Assembly (NCBI GenBank): GCA_030066475.1
Contig: JASJBO010000236.1
Coordinates: forward strand, 1-11,308
Reading direction: 5' to 3'
Length of the DNA stretch: 11,308 bases
Origin: Myxococcota bacterium
GTDB lineage: Bacteria; Myxococcota_A; UBA9160; PR03
A program made the translations under genes and the position numbers. Every line of letters starts with the position of its first letter. Positions within the stretch are counted from its first letter, which is position 1. The notes beneath the pieces were generated by a model. It was not told the DNA's origin. It saw only the letters and a list, made by a program, of their open reading frames with translations, and searched no databases. Positions 1 to 7,031 of this stretch are shown here, one piece after another.

Positions 1-269
1 TCGACGTAGTAGCGCGCCCCGTTCACCAGCGTCTTGTTGCGGGCGATGTTCTCCTGCTGGTTGGGGGTGTACTTCTCCCCCTCCACCTGGAAGCCGCGCG
101 CGTCGGCGAGCGGGTTCTCCTGGTCGTAGTCCCAGAGGATGCGGGCGGTCTGCTCTTCGCGATACGAGTTGACGAGGAGCACGCAGCTGGAGATCGGGTC
201 GAAGTCGCGATCGTTCTTGACGATGATCCCGTACTCGATCTCCGTCCCCATCACCTTCGGTATCGCCAT
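1..269 (-). CDS. dop: Dop, Pup deamidase/depupylase (5' part, cut by left edge)
   Basis: Only the first 89 codons are present; the gene continues beyond the left edge. Dop deamidates the C-terminal Gln of Pup and removes Pup from tagged proteins; it belongs to the carboxylate-amine ligase-like fold shared with the Pup ligase PafA. The N-terminus reads MAIPKVMGTEIEYGI; the GTE-x-EYG block (residues 8-14) holds the ATP/Mg-binding glutamates and matches Dop (GTEVEYGI) rather than PafA (GIETEFG). A second Dop block follows at residues 46-60 (WDYDQENPLADARGF), then NGARYYV at 83-89, as in mycobacterial Dop. The ATG at 269 is preceded by GGGAAG a few bases upstream and lies 23 bases after the arc stop, so the two are very likely cotranscribed. 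No PafA-type feature is visible. Confidence 0.9.
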   Translation of the reverse strand, partial: MAIPKVMGTEIEYGIIVKNDRDFDPISSCVLLVNSYREEQTARILWDYDQENPLADARGFQVEGEKYTPNQQENIARNKTLVNGARYYV

Positions 270-292
270 GGACTTCCCATCGTCGACTCGGC

Positions 293-2134
293 CTACAGGT
301 ACTGACCCGACCGGATGTCCTCGACGCTCTTGCCCTCGTTGCGATTGATGCCGGTGATGAGGGTGCGGACGTTGATGATCCGCTCGCCCTTGCGGCCCGA
401 GATGCGCGCCCAGTCGTCCGGATTGGTGGTGTTCGGGAGGTCCTCGTTCTCCTTGAACTCCTCGCGCACGCTCTCGAGCATATCCTCCAGCTTGATGCCG
501 CGCTCGCCGTCGCGGATCAGCCTCTTCACGGCCTTCGTCTTGCAGCGGTCGACGATGTTCTGGATCATCGCGCCGCTCGAGAAGTCCTTGAAGTAGAAGA
601 TCTCGCGCTCGCCCTTCGCGTAGGTCACCTCGAGGAACTTGTTCTCCTCGGAGGTGGCGTACATCTGCTCGATGGTGTCCTTGATGATGCCGTCGACCAC
701 CTTCTGCGGGTCGCTGCCGTACTTCTCCTCCGCGTTCCGATGGAACGGGAGATCGGTCGTCAGGTAGATCCCGAAGATGTCGTGGGCCGCCTGGGCATCG
801 GGCCGGTTCACCTTGACCTTCAGGTCGAGGCGGCCGGGCCGCAGCACGGCCGGGTCGATCAGGTCCTGCCGGTTGCTGGCGCCGATCACGATCACGTTCT
901 TCAGCGCCTCGACGCCGTCGATCTCGGACAGGAACTGCGCGACGACCGTGGCCTCCATGTCCGAGGAGATGCCCGAGCCGCGCATCCGGAACAGCGAGTC
1001 CATCTCGTCGAAGAAGATCACGACGGGGACTTCCTCGCTGGCCTTCTCGCGCGCCTTGCGGAACACCTCGCGGATCTTGTGCTCGGTCTCGCCGACGTAC
1101 TTGTTCAGCAGCTCCGGGCCCTTCACGTTCAGGAAGTAGGCCGCGGTCTTCTTGCCGGTGCGCACCTCGATGCTGCCGGCCAGGCTGTTGGCCACCGCCT
1201 TCGCGATCAGCGTCTTGCCGCAGCCCGGCGGGCCGTACAGCAGGATGCCCTTGGGCGGCGAGAGCTTGTGCTCGGCGAACGCGTCGGGGTGCATGTAGGG
1301 CAGCTCGACCGAGTCGCGCAGGATCTCGATCTGCTCGCCCAGGCCGCCGATCTTCTCGTAGGTGACGTCGGGGATCTCCTCGAGCATCACCTCTTCGACC
1401 GCCGACTTCGGCATCTTCTCGAACGCGTACTGCGTGCGGACGTCGACCATGATGTGGTCGCCGGCCTTGAGCTTCTCCTCGCGCAGTCGCGAGGTCAGCG
1501 TCACCACCTTCTCGTCGTCGGTGTGACCCAGCACGATGGCGCGGCCATCGCCGAGCAGTTCGATCACCGACGCGATCTCGCCGCGCTGCACGTAGCCGGC
1601 GGGCTCGATCACGTTGAAGGCCTCGTTGAGCAGGACGAGCTGGCCTTCCTCGAACTGGTGCGGATCCACCTTGGGGTGGACGTTCACGCGCATCGGGCGG
1701 CCGTCGATCACGATCTCGGCGGTGCCGTTCTTGTTGACCTGCGTGAACACGCCGTAGCTGTTGGGCGGCGCGCACAGCTTGTCGACCTCCTCCTTGAGGA
1801 GCTCGATCTGCTGCTTCGCCTCCTGGAGCGTGTGCACCAGCTTCTCGTTCTGGCGCTCGGCGTCGGCGAGCTGCTGGCGCGCGAGCTGATAGCGGCGGCG
1901 CACCGAGTCGTACTCCGCCAGCACGCGGTCGAGGCGGCGGCGGAACTCGGTGGAGTCGCTGCCGAAGAAGCGCAGCGCGTCGGAGAGATCCTCCACCGCG
2001 TCCTCGGAGGAGCCCCCGTCCCGCTCGGGATCGTCGCCCGGGCGCGGACCCGACGCAGAGATGCGTCGCATCACATCGCGCACGAAACCCTTGCGCCCCG
2101 AACCACTCGAATCGTCGAAGTCGCTACTGCTCAT
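293..2134 (-). CDS. arc: Proteasome-associated AAA ATPase ARC/Mpa
   Basis: This is the hexameric ATPase that unfolds pupylated proteins and feeds them into the 20S proteasome. It has 613 residues, close to mycobacterial Mpa (609). In order: an N-terminal coiled coil (about 62-120, heptad-rich, the Pup-binding element in the family), a tandem OB-fold region (about 125-240), and an AAA domain with Walker A GPPGCGKT at 301-308, a YVG pore loop at 346-348, Walker B VVIFFDE at 371-377, sensor-1 Asn421 and LRPGR at 431-435. The last residues are GQYL, the docking tail with penultimate Tyr that enters the alpha-ring pockets of the 20S core. I chose the ATG at 2134 because GAGGGGAG sits about 8 bases upstream and residue 2 onward is well behaved; an upstream in-frame GTG at 2173 would add 13 residues without family support. 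dop follows 23 bases downstream. Confidence 0.96.
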   Translation of the reverse strand: MSSSDFDDSSGSGRKGFVRDVMRRISASGPRPGDDPERDGGSSEDAVEDLSDALRFFGSDSTEFRRRLDRVLAEYDSVRRRYQLARQQLADAERQNEKLVHTLQEAKQQIELLKEEVDKLCAPPNSYGVFTQVNKNGTAEIVIDGRPMRVNVHPKVDPHQFEEGQLVLLNEAFNVIEPAGYVQRGEIASVIELLGDGRAIVLGHTDDEKVVTLTSRLREEKLKAGDHIMVDVRTQYAFEKMPKSAVEEVMLEEIPDVTYEKIGGLGEQIEILRDSVELPYMHPDAFAEHKLSPPKGILLYGPPGCGKTLIAKAVANSLAGSIEVRTGKKTAAYFLNVKGPELLNKYVGETEHKIREVFRKAREKASEEVPVVIFFDEMDSLFRMRGSGISSDMEATVVAQFLSEIDGVEALKNVIVIGASNRQDLIDPAVLRPGRLDLKVKVNRPDAQAAHDIFGIYLTTDLPFHRNAEEKYGSDPQKVVDGIIKDTIEQMYATSEENKFLEVTYAKGEREIFYFKDFSSGAMIQNIVDRCKTKAVKRLIRDGERGIKLEDMLESVREEFKENEDLPNTTNPDDWARISGRKGERIINVRTLITGINRNEGKSVEDIRSGQYL

Positions 2135-2861
2135 GATGCGGACTCCCCTCGTCCCTTGGCTCTGCGCCACCACAGAACCCGACGTACTCGTTCAGCTGTA
2201 GCTGCAATCCGGGTGCCATCACCGCTCAGTGCGTCATTCGGCTGCAGAACCGATGCGTCTCGGGGGTTGTTTCCCGCGTCTTCCCTACGCTTTTTTCCGT
2301 CACCCGACACCTGGGCCCGGTCGGCACCAGGCATTCCGGCCGTGCCGTTGTGGGGCTGGTTGCCGATCCCGCCGCCGCAAATCGCCGTCGCACTCGGACC
2401 CGCAGCGGGCCCTCGTTGCAGCGAGGTCGACGAACTCCGTTCCGGCCACATTCGATCGACGTTTTCCGACTTGGAAACAGACATTTACGAGCCTATAGAA
2501 AGAGCACCGGAGATGCTAGACGCGATCCGGAACTCGCGGCCGACGCCCCCGCCTGCCGCGGCGGGTCGCGCCGCGACGCGCCCCTCCACCTGCTGAGTTG
2601 CCGGCCAGCGCGCGCGGTCGCAGGGAGCCGGCGAGACGCCGGCAGGCGCTGCCGTCATCCTGGACAGGCTGCGGAGACCGGGCCGCCGCGCTGCCGTCAG
2701 TCTGCCGACGGCCTGCGTCGGAAATGCGGCTGCCGGAGCCGGCGAGATGGTGGCAGAGCGTTCCCGGGCGGTGAACCAATGGGCACTGGACCGCCTCCCT
2801 GCGCAGCACCTTGCGCCCCTCGGGGCTCGGAGGCCCGTGGGACAGCCGCCCGGCAGCCACC
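2135..2861. other. Gap of about 730 bases between arc and lolA, no convincing gene
   Basis: The flanking genes arc and lolA both read leftward, so this stretch holds the arc upstream region and the lolA 3' flank. Candidate open frames here lack the strong G/C third-position bias of the neighbours and match nothing I recognise. Visible structure: a less GC-rich patch at about 2440-2525 with a plus-strand promoter-like pair; a hairpin GCCGGC/GCCGGC at 2627-2632 and 2638-2643; a hairpin GCCGTC/GACGGC at 2693-2698 and 2707-2712; direct repeats of 12 bases (2646-2657, 2688-2699) and 13 bases (2624-2636, 2735-2747); and a tight GCCCC-TC-GGGGC hairpin at 2815-2826 that could end lolA transcription but has no T run. 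I found no convincing minus-strand promoter for arc. It could be decayed coding sequence, a noncoding RNA, or simply a regulatory spacer. Confidence 0.6.
2471..2499 (+). promoter_or_regulatory. Weak sigma-70-like element pointing rightward
   Basis: TTGGAA (2471-2476) and TATAGA (2494-2499) are separated by exactly 17 bases, each matching the sigma-70 consensus at 4 of 6 positions, inside the least GC-rich patch of the gap. There is no plus-strand gene downstream: a transcript would run through the repeat-rich stretch at 2505-2861 towards the 3' end of the convergent lolA. The central CTATAG is a palindrome, so a minus-strand TATAGG also exists, but it has no -35 partner. Chance occurrence is quite possible. 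Confidence 0.22.
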
Positions 2862-3701
2862 TCACGGCGCAGGAGCCGGTGGCAGCTCGAGAACCCGGGT
2901 GCCCTCCGGGGGCACGAACTCGAACAGGGCGTCTCCCGGCGAGGTGTTGGTCCGCACCTGCTCGAGCGCCACCCGGGTCCGATTGCCGAACAGGTCGACG
3001 ACCGTGGTCTCGACGACGAGGCCGGTGCGGGGTTCCGCCACCATCTCGAGGCGCTCGTAGGGCGCGTCGGCACGCGGAGCCAGGTCGAGGCGGATCGGGT
3101 CGGCGTCGCAATCGGTCGTGGACACCGCGAACTGCTCGAGCACGCGCCCCTCGCCGAGCAGGAACTGGATGGCCGCGCCCGAGAGCAGCTCGGGCCCGAG
3201 CGGCAGGTGCTGCGCCTCGCGCATGCCCGGGTCGTAGATCCACATCGACTCGCCGTCGCTCACCACCAGGCTCGGCTCCGGCGTCTCGTACGACCAGCGC
3301 ATCCGGCCGGGCTTGGCGAACACGACCTCGCCGGCGGCCTCGAGGGCCGCGCCGCCCATGCTGCCCAGGGCGACCCGCTCGGTGGTCTGCCGGAAGCGCG
3401 CGGTCAGGTCCTGGACTGCGTCGTAGTGGGCCTGGACGCGAAGCGCCACCGCCTCGGCGCAATCTAGTTCGTGGACTTCGCTCGCCTGCGGCTCGCTGCG
3501 CGCCGCCTCCGGCGGCTTGCGGACTTCGCTCGCCTGCGGCTCGCTGCGCGCTTCGGCTTCGCCTCCGCTTGCGCCGGCGACCTCGTTCGCCTCGTCCGCG
3601 TTGGCAGGCGGGCGGGACGCGGTCAGGCAGGCGCAGGCGAGGAGCAGAGCCAGGACGGTTCGGGTCGCCACGGGGCTTGGACGCGGCGTGGCGGCGATCA
3701 T
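2862..3701 (-). CDS. lolA: LolA, periplasmic lipoprotein carrier
   Basis: LolA takes lipoproteins from the LolCDE transporter at the inner membrane and passes them across the periplasm to the outer membrane; its presence implies a diderm cell. The product has 279 residues, against about 200 for a standard precursor. A signal peptide with hydrophobic core at about 15-28 probably ends at PANA (33-36); an LLAC at 20-23 makes a lipoprotein signal conceivable but is off consensus. Residues about 37-77 are an added Ala/Glu/Ser-rich linker with two copies of ARSEPQASEV (51-60, 67-76) encoded by a perfect DNA repeat. The LolA domain runs from about 82 to 275, with family-like segments such as LTARFRQT (99-106), GRMRWSYETPEPSLVVSDG (132-150) and WIYDP (154-158). 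The ATG overlaps the ftsK stop as ATGA, so expression is coupled to ftsK, a pairing common in Proteobacteria. Confidence 0.88.
   Translation of the reverse strand: MIAATPRPSPVATRTVLALLLACACLTASRPPANADEANEVAGASGGEAEARSEPQASEVRKPPEAARSEPQASEVHELDCAEAVALRVQAHYDAVQDLTARFRQTTERVALGSMGGAALEAAGEVVFAKPGRMRWSYETPEPSLVVSDGESMWIYDPGMREAQHLPLGPELLSGAAIQFLLGEGRVLEQFAVSTTDCDADPIRLDLAPRADAPYERLEMVAEPRTGLVVETTVVDLFGNRTRVALEQVRTNTSPGDALFEFVPPEGTRVLELPPAPAP
3473..3551. repeat. Two perfect 31-bp direct repeats inside lolA, period 48
   Basis: Copies at 3473-3503 and 3521-3551 are identical over 31 bases, separated by 17 bases, and stay in the lolA reading frame because the period is 48 bases (16 codons). Each encodes ARSEPQASEV in LolA. 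Each copy also contains an internal near-repeat of GCGAGC/GCGAGCG on the minus strand. Because perfect identity is kept at third codon positions, the duplication is recent or maintained as DNA; it looks like an interspersed repeat inserted into the linker rather than sequence selected for protein function. I do not see the same unit elsewhere in the window. Confidence 0.85.
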
Positions 3702-6187
3702 TCGACGTCTGCGTCGACGGGGCGGACGAAGACGTCGCGGGGCTTGGTGCCCTCCTGGGGGCCGACGACGCCGTCCTGCTCCATCTGCTCGATGATCCGG
3801 GCGGCGCGGTTGTAGCCGATCTTGAGGCGGCGCTGGATGTAGGAGATCGAGGCGTTGCGGGTCTCGGCGACGATCTCGATGGCGCGGTCGTACAGGTCGT
3901 CGACATCCTCGCCACGCTCCTCCTTCGCCTCGCTCTCCTCCTTGGCGCGGATCAGCGTCTCGTCGAACTGCGGCGTGCCCTGCTGGCGCAGGAACGCGAC
4001 CAGCTCGGTGACCTCCTTCTCGGAGACGAAGGCGCCGTGGATGCGCTGGAGCTTCGACGTCCCGGGCGCCAGGTAGAGCATGTCGCCCTGGCCCAGCAGG
4101 TGCTCGGAGCCGTTCTGGTCGAGGATGGTGCGCGAGTCGGTGCGCGACGCCACCTGGAACGCGATGCGAGACGGGAAGTTCGCCTTGATCACGCCGGTCA
4201 GCACGTCGACGCTGGGCCGCTGCGTGGCCAGCACCAGGTGGATGCCGGCGGCGCGCGCCATCTGCGCCAGCCGCTGGAGCGCCTCCTCGACGTCGCGCGC
4301 CGACACCACCATCAGGTCGGCGAGCTCGTCGATCACCACGACGATGTACGGGATGCGCTGGAGCGGGAGCTCGCGGCCCTCCTCCTCGCCGGGCTTCTTC
4401 TTGAGGCGGAAGCTCTGGTGGCCGTCGGCGATCAGCTCGCTCACGCGCTCGTTGAACTGGTTGATGTTGCGCACGCCGAGCGCCGCCATCATCTGGTAGC
4501 GCTCCTCCATCTTGACCACGATCCCGTGCAGCGCGGCGGCGGCGCGCTTGGGGTTGGTCACGACGTCGGCGATCAGGTGCGGGATGCCCTCGTAGATCGA
4601 CAGCTCCAGGATCTTCGGGTCGATCAGCAGCAGCTTCATCTCGTCGGGCGAGACGCGGCACAGGATCGAGCACAGCAGCGAGTTGAGGAACACGCTCTTG
4701 CCGGTGCCGGTGGCGCCCGCCACGAGCAGGTGCGGCATCTTGGCCAGGTCGGCGTCGATGGGGTTGCCGAAGATGTCCTTGCCGAGCGCGAGCGTGAGCT
4801 TCGAGCGGCTCTTGCGGAAGCTCTCGGACTCGAGCAGGTCGCGGATGTAGACGATGTCGCGGTCGGGATTGGGGATCTCGATCCCCACCACCGACTTGCC
4901 GGGCAGCGGCGCGATGATGCGCACCGAGAGCGCACGCAGCGCCAGCGCCAGGTCGTCGGCCAGGCTGGTGATGCGGTTGACCTTGACGCCCGACGCGGGC
5001 TCGAACTCGTACATCGTGATCACCGGCCCGGGGTGCACGGTGACGACGCGGCCGTTGACGCCGAAGTCGGAGAGCTTCTTCTCGAGGATGCGAGAGTTCA
5101 TGATCAGGCTCTCGCGGTCGTAGCTCTTGCCGGTGTCCGGAGGCCGCTGGAAGATGCCGATGTCCGGATGCTCGTAGGGTCCGCTGAGCGTCTGCTCGGA
5201 GAAGGTGAAGGCCTCCTGCTCGGGCTTCTTCGCCTTCTTCTGCTCGCGGTGGTCGACGATCGCGGGCTCCTCGCGCGGGCGCGAGCGGCCGCGCGGCGGC
5301 AGCGGGCGCTCGGCCTCGAGCGGCTCGTCCTCGCGCGCGATGGCCGGCGGACCCGGCTTCACCTCCTCCTCGAGGGCCTCGGGCGCGAGCAGCGGTGCGG
5401 CGGCGGCCGCAGCCTCGGCGCGGCGCGCGCGCCGCGCGCGCCACACGCCCAGCGACTGCCAGCCGCGCGCGAGCGCCCGGGTTCCGGCCTGGAGTGCGCC
5501 GTGCGCCAGCGCGGCGGCCGCGGCGACGCCCGCGGCCAGCGCCGCGGCGGCGCGCGCCAACATGCGGCCGCACACCGCAAGCGCGGTGCCCACGGCGCGC
5601 ACGACGCGGTCGGCCACGGCCAGCACGAAGGCCAGCGCGCGCCCGGTGGGAATGCCGAGCACCGAGAGCGTTCCCACCGCGGCGAGCAGACCGTTCAGGA
5701 GGAGCGCGCCCCACAGGCTGACCAGGATCCGCTGGAGCCCCGCCAGCCGCTCGCCCAGCCAGCCGCCCTGGTCGGGCGGGAAGGACTCGGGTGCGACCCC
5801 GTGCAGCAGCGGCGGCAGGGTGGCGAGCGCCAGCAGCAGCGCCGCGGCGCCGGCCCAGAAGCGGGCCGTGGGCAGGCCGCGCACCAGCAGCAGCCGGCCG
5901 CCCAGCACCACGGCCACGCCCACTGGCACGGCACCGCCCCAGCCGGCGGCCCGGTGCAGCAGGCCGGCCAGGTTCGCCCCCACCACGCCGGCCCCGTTGC
6001 CGACCTCGGTGAAGCGGAACAGCGGGTCGTTGGGCGTGTAGGTGGCCAGGGCCAGGGCCGCCAGCGCCGCGAGCGCGATCAGCCCCAGGCCGAGCCACTC
6101 CCCCGCCCAGCGACGGAGCGCAGACTCCTCGGGCTCGGCGCGGCGACTGCGCGCGCTCGCCCTAGCCATGATGGCGCCGGCACTCAT
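3698..6187 (-). CDS. ftsK: FtsK/SpoIIIE-type DNA translocase
   Basis: FtsK is a septum-anchored, ATP-driven DNA pump that clears chromosome ends and aids dimer resolution at division. The product has 829 residues with a short linker, closer to SpoIIIE size than to E. coli FtsK (1329). An N-terminal membrane domain (hydrophobic stretches near 31-50, 86-104, 110-128, 153-178) is followed by an Ala/Arg/Glu-rich linker (about 205-330), the alpha/beta motor with Walker A GATGTGKS at 491-498 and Walker B IVVVIDE at 615-621, LVLATQRPSVDVLTG at 651-665, and a C-terminal gamma winged-helix domain (about 764-824) that reads polar DNA sequences in the family. The start is uncertain: ATGs at 6187 and 6169 lie in two copies of an 18-bp tandem repeat and neither has a clear ribosome-binding site. 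plsC lies 93 bases upstream; lolA overlaps the stop. Confidence 0.95.
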   Translation of the reverse strand: MSAGAIMARASARSRRAEPEESALRRWAGEWLGLGLIALAALAALALATYTPNDPLFRFTEVGNGAGVVGANLAGLLHRAAGWGGAVPVGVAVVLGGRLLLVRGLPTARFWAGAAALLLALATLPPLLHGVAPESFPPDQGGWLGERLAGLQRILVSLWGALLLNGLLAAVGTLSVLGIPTGRALAFVLAVADRVVRAVGTALAVCGRMLARAAAALAAGVAAAAALAHGALQAGTRALARGWQSLGVWRARRARRAEAAAAAAPLLAPEALEEEVKPGPPAIAREDEPLEAERPLPPRGRSRPREEPAIVDHREQKKAKKPEQEAFTFSEQTLSGPYEHPDIGIFQRPPDTGKSYDRESLIMNSRILEKKLSDFGVNGRVVTVHPGPVITMYEFEPASGVKVNRITSLADDLALALRALSVRIIAPLPGKSVVGIEIPNPDRDIVYIRDLLESESFRKSRSKLTLALGKDIFGNPIDADLAKMPHLLVAGATGTGKSVFLNSLLCSILCRVSPDEMKLLLIDPKILELSIYEGIPHLIADVVTNPKRAAAALHGIVVKMEERYQMMAALGVRNINQFNERVSELIADGHQSFRLKKKPGEEEGRELPLQRIPYIVVVIDELADLMVVSARDVEEALQRLAQMARAAGIHLVLATQRPSVDVLTGVIKANFPSRIAFQVASRTDSRTILDQNGSEHLLGQGDMLYLAPGTSKLQRIHGAFVSEKEVTELVAFLRQQGTPQFDETLIRAKEESEAKEERGEDVDDLYDRAIEIVAETRNASISYIQRRLKIGYNRAARIIEQMEQDGVVGPQEGTKPRDVFVRPVDADVE

Positions 6188-6200
6188 GATGGCGGCGGCA
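6165..6200. repeat. 18-bp tandem duplication carrying both candidate ftsK starts
   Basis: Units 6165-6182 and 6183-6200 match at 15 of 18 positions. Each unit contains ATCATG on the minus strand, so the duplication gives ftsK two in-frame ATG codons six codons apart, each with the same GCC-rich upstream context and no Shine-Dalgarno sequence. Confidence 0.75.
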
Positions 6201-6254
6201 CTGTGAATGACGCTGATGGATGACCACGTCCCCCCCCGGGACGGGAATGCCGAG

Positions 6255-6284
6255 AAGGTACTCAGGCGTGGAGCGAGGCGTCAA
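6255..6284 (-). promoter_or_regulatory. Candidate ftsK-lolA promoter
   Basis: On the minus strand TTGACG (6279-6284; the plsC stop TGA lies inside it) is followed after 18 bases by TACCTT (6255-6260). The -35 matches 5 of 6 consensus bases, the -10 only 3 of 6. A start near 6248 would give ftsK a leader of about 60-80 bases containing the G8 tract and the tandem repeat. The candidate plsC promoter has the same form (TTGACA, 18 bases, TACCGT), which is why I list this one. Readthrough from plsC is an alternative. Confidence 0.3.
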
Positions 6285-7024
6285 GCCACGGCGAGCGGCG
6301 GGTCGATCCGCGACCGTCCCTGGAGCACCGGGTCGTAGCCGCGCGCGATCGCCTCCCGCACCCGGGCCTTGAGCTGCTCGCGCTCCTCGAGCGGCACGTC
6401 GTGGGTCGGAATCGGCTTGCCGTAGGTGATCCGGATGCGCCCCGAGTGCGCGTCGATGCTCCCCTTGCGCGCGATCCGATGGCTGCCCGAGACCGTCACG
6501 GGCACGATCGGGACGCCCGCCTGGAGGGCGAGGTGGAAGCCCCCGCTCTTGAAGGCGCGCAGGGTGCCGTCGGGGCTGCGCGTGCCCTCGGGGAAGACGA
6601 TCACGTTCACGCCGGCGCGGATGCGGTCGGCGGCGCGCTCCAGGCTGGCGACCGCCTTCTCGCGGTTCCCGCGGTCGATGATGATCTGGCCGGTGCTGGC
6701 GACGCACCAGCCGAAGATCGGCACCCGCAACAGCTCGCGCTTCGCCACGAAGCGCCACTCCACGGGCAGCGTCTCGATCAGCGCGGCGATGTCGAACAGG
6801 CTCTGGTGGTTCGACATGAACACGACCGGGCTCTCGCGGGGCACGTTCTCGAGCCCCTCGGTCTCGACGCGCACGCCGAAGGTCGCCAGGTTCCAGCGAA
6901 TCCAGGTGCGCGCGAGCCACATCGCGGCCGGGTACAGGCCCGGGATCAGGCTGGTCAGGATCACTGGGAAGCCGATCACGAGGGTGTAGACGCCCACGAG
7001 CGCGAGTCGCAGCGCGTTCTTCAC
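6281..7024 (-). CDS. plsC: 1-acyl-sn-glycerol-3-phosphate acyltransferase (PlsC family)
   Basis: PlsC transfers an acyl chain to lysophosphatidic acid, giving phosphatidic acid at the inner face of the cytoplasmic membrane, the second step of phospholipid synthesis. The 247 residues have a hydrophobic N-terminal anchor (about 7-30) and the four acyltransferase motifs: NHQSLFD with catalytic His73 and Asp78 (HX4D), GQIIIDRGN at 112-120, FPEGTRS at 144-150, and VPIVPVTV at 171-178. Length is typical. The start is GTG at 7024; no Shine-Dalgarno sequence precedes it, and a promoter-like pair just upstream would place transcription start at or next to the GTG, so the message may be leaderless. It is divergent from ssb and sits 93 bases upstream of ftsK on the same strand. 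Paralogues of this family can prefer other lysolipids, so the exact substrate is inferred. Confidence 0.92.
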   Translation of the reverse strand: MKNALRLALVGVYTLVIGFPVILTSLIPGLYPAAMWLARTWIRWNLATFGVRVETEGLENVPRESPVVFMSNHQSLFDIAALIETLPVEWRFVAKRELLRVPIFGWCVASTGQIIIDRGNREKAVASLERAADRIRAGVNVIVFPEGTRSPDGTLRAFKSGGFHLALQAGVPIVPVTVSGSHRIARKGSIDAHSGRIRITYGKPIPTHDVPLEEREQLKARVREAIARGYDPVLQGRSRIDPPLAVA

Positions 7025-7031
7025 GCTGAAG

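Noticed and set aside
20..43. LolA read as a lipoprotein because of LLAC (coordinates are LolA residues)
   Set aside because: Leu at the -2 position is off the lipobox consensus and LolA must be soluble; the ANA cleavage site fits better.
740..2596. Open plus-strand frame of 618 codons opposite arc
   Set aside because: It is rich in His, Asp, Leu, Arg and Val from the antisense of G/C-ending codons, lacks a family signature, and lies over the well-supported arc gene.
2660..2690. Cobalamin riboswitch suggested by GGAGACC
   Set aside because: The flanking bases of the B12 box do not match and I cannot find the GCCACTG element or the 5' conserved core; no cobalamin-related gene follows.
2485..3915. 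Minus-strand frames of 476 and 185 codons over the lolA 3' end and the gap
   Set aside because: They read lolA out of frame and continue into the gap with Arg/Pro/Ser-rich sequence and no recognisable motif.
2862..6098. A single minus-strand frame of 1078 codons seeming to fuse an upstream segment to LolA
   Set aside because: Only the last 279 codons are LolA; the part before 3701 is an out-of-frame reading of ftsK, whose own frame is intact and overlaps lolA by ATGA.
2747..6223. Open plus-strand frame of 1158 codons opposite lolA and ftsK
   Set aside because: It is a low-complexity product of high-GC antisense sequence; ftsK and lolA on the other strand have complete motif sets.
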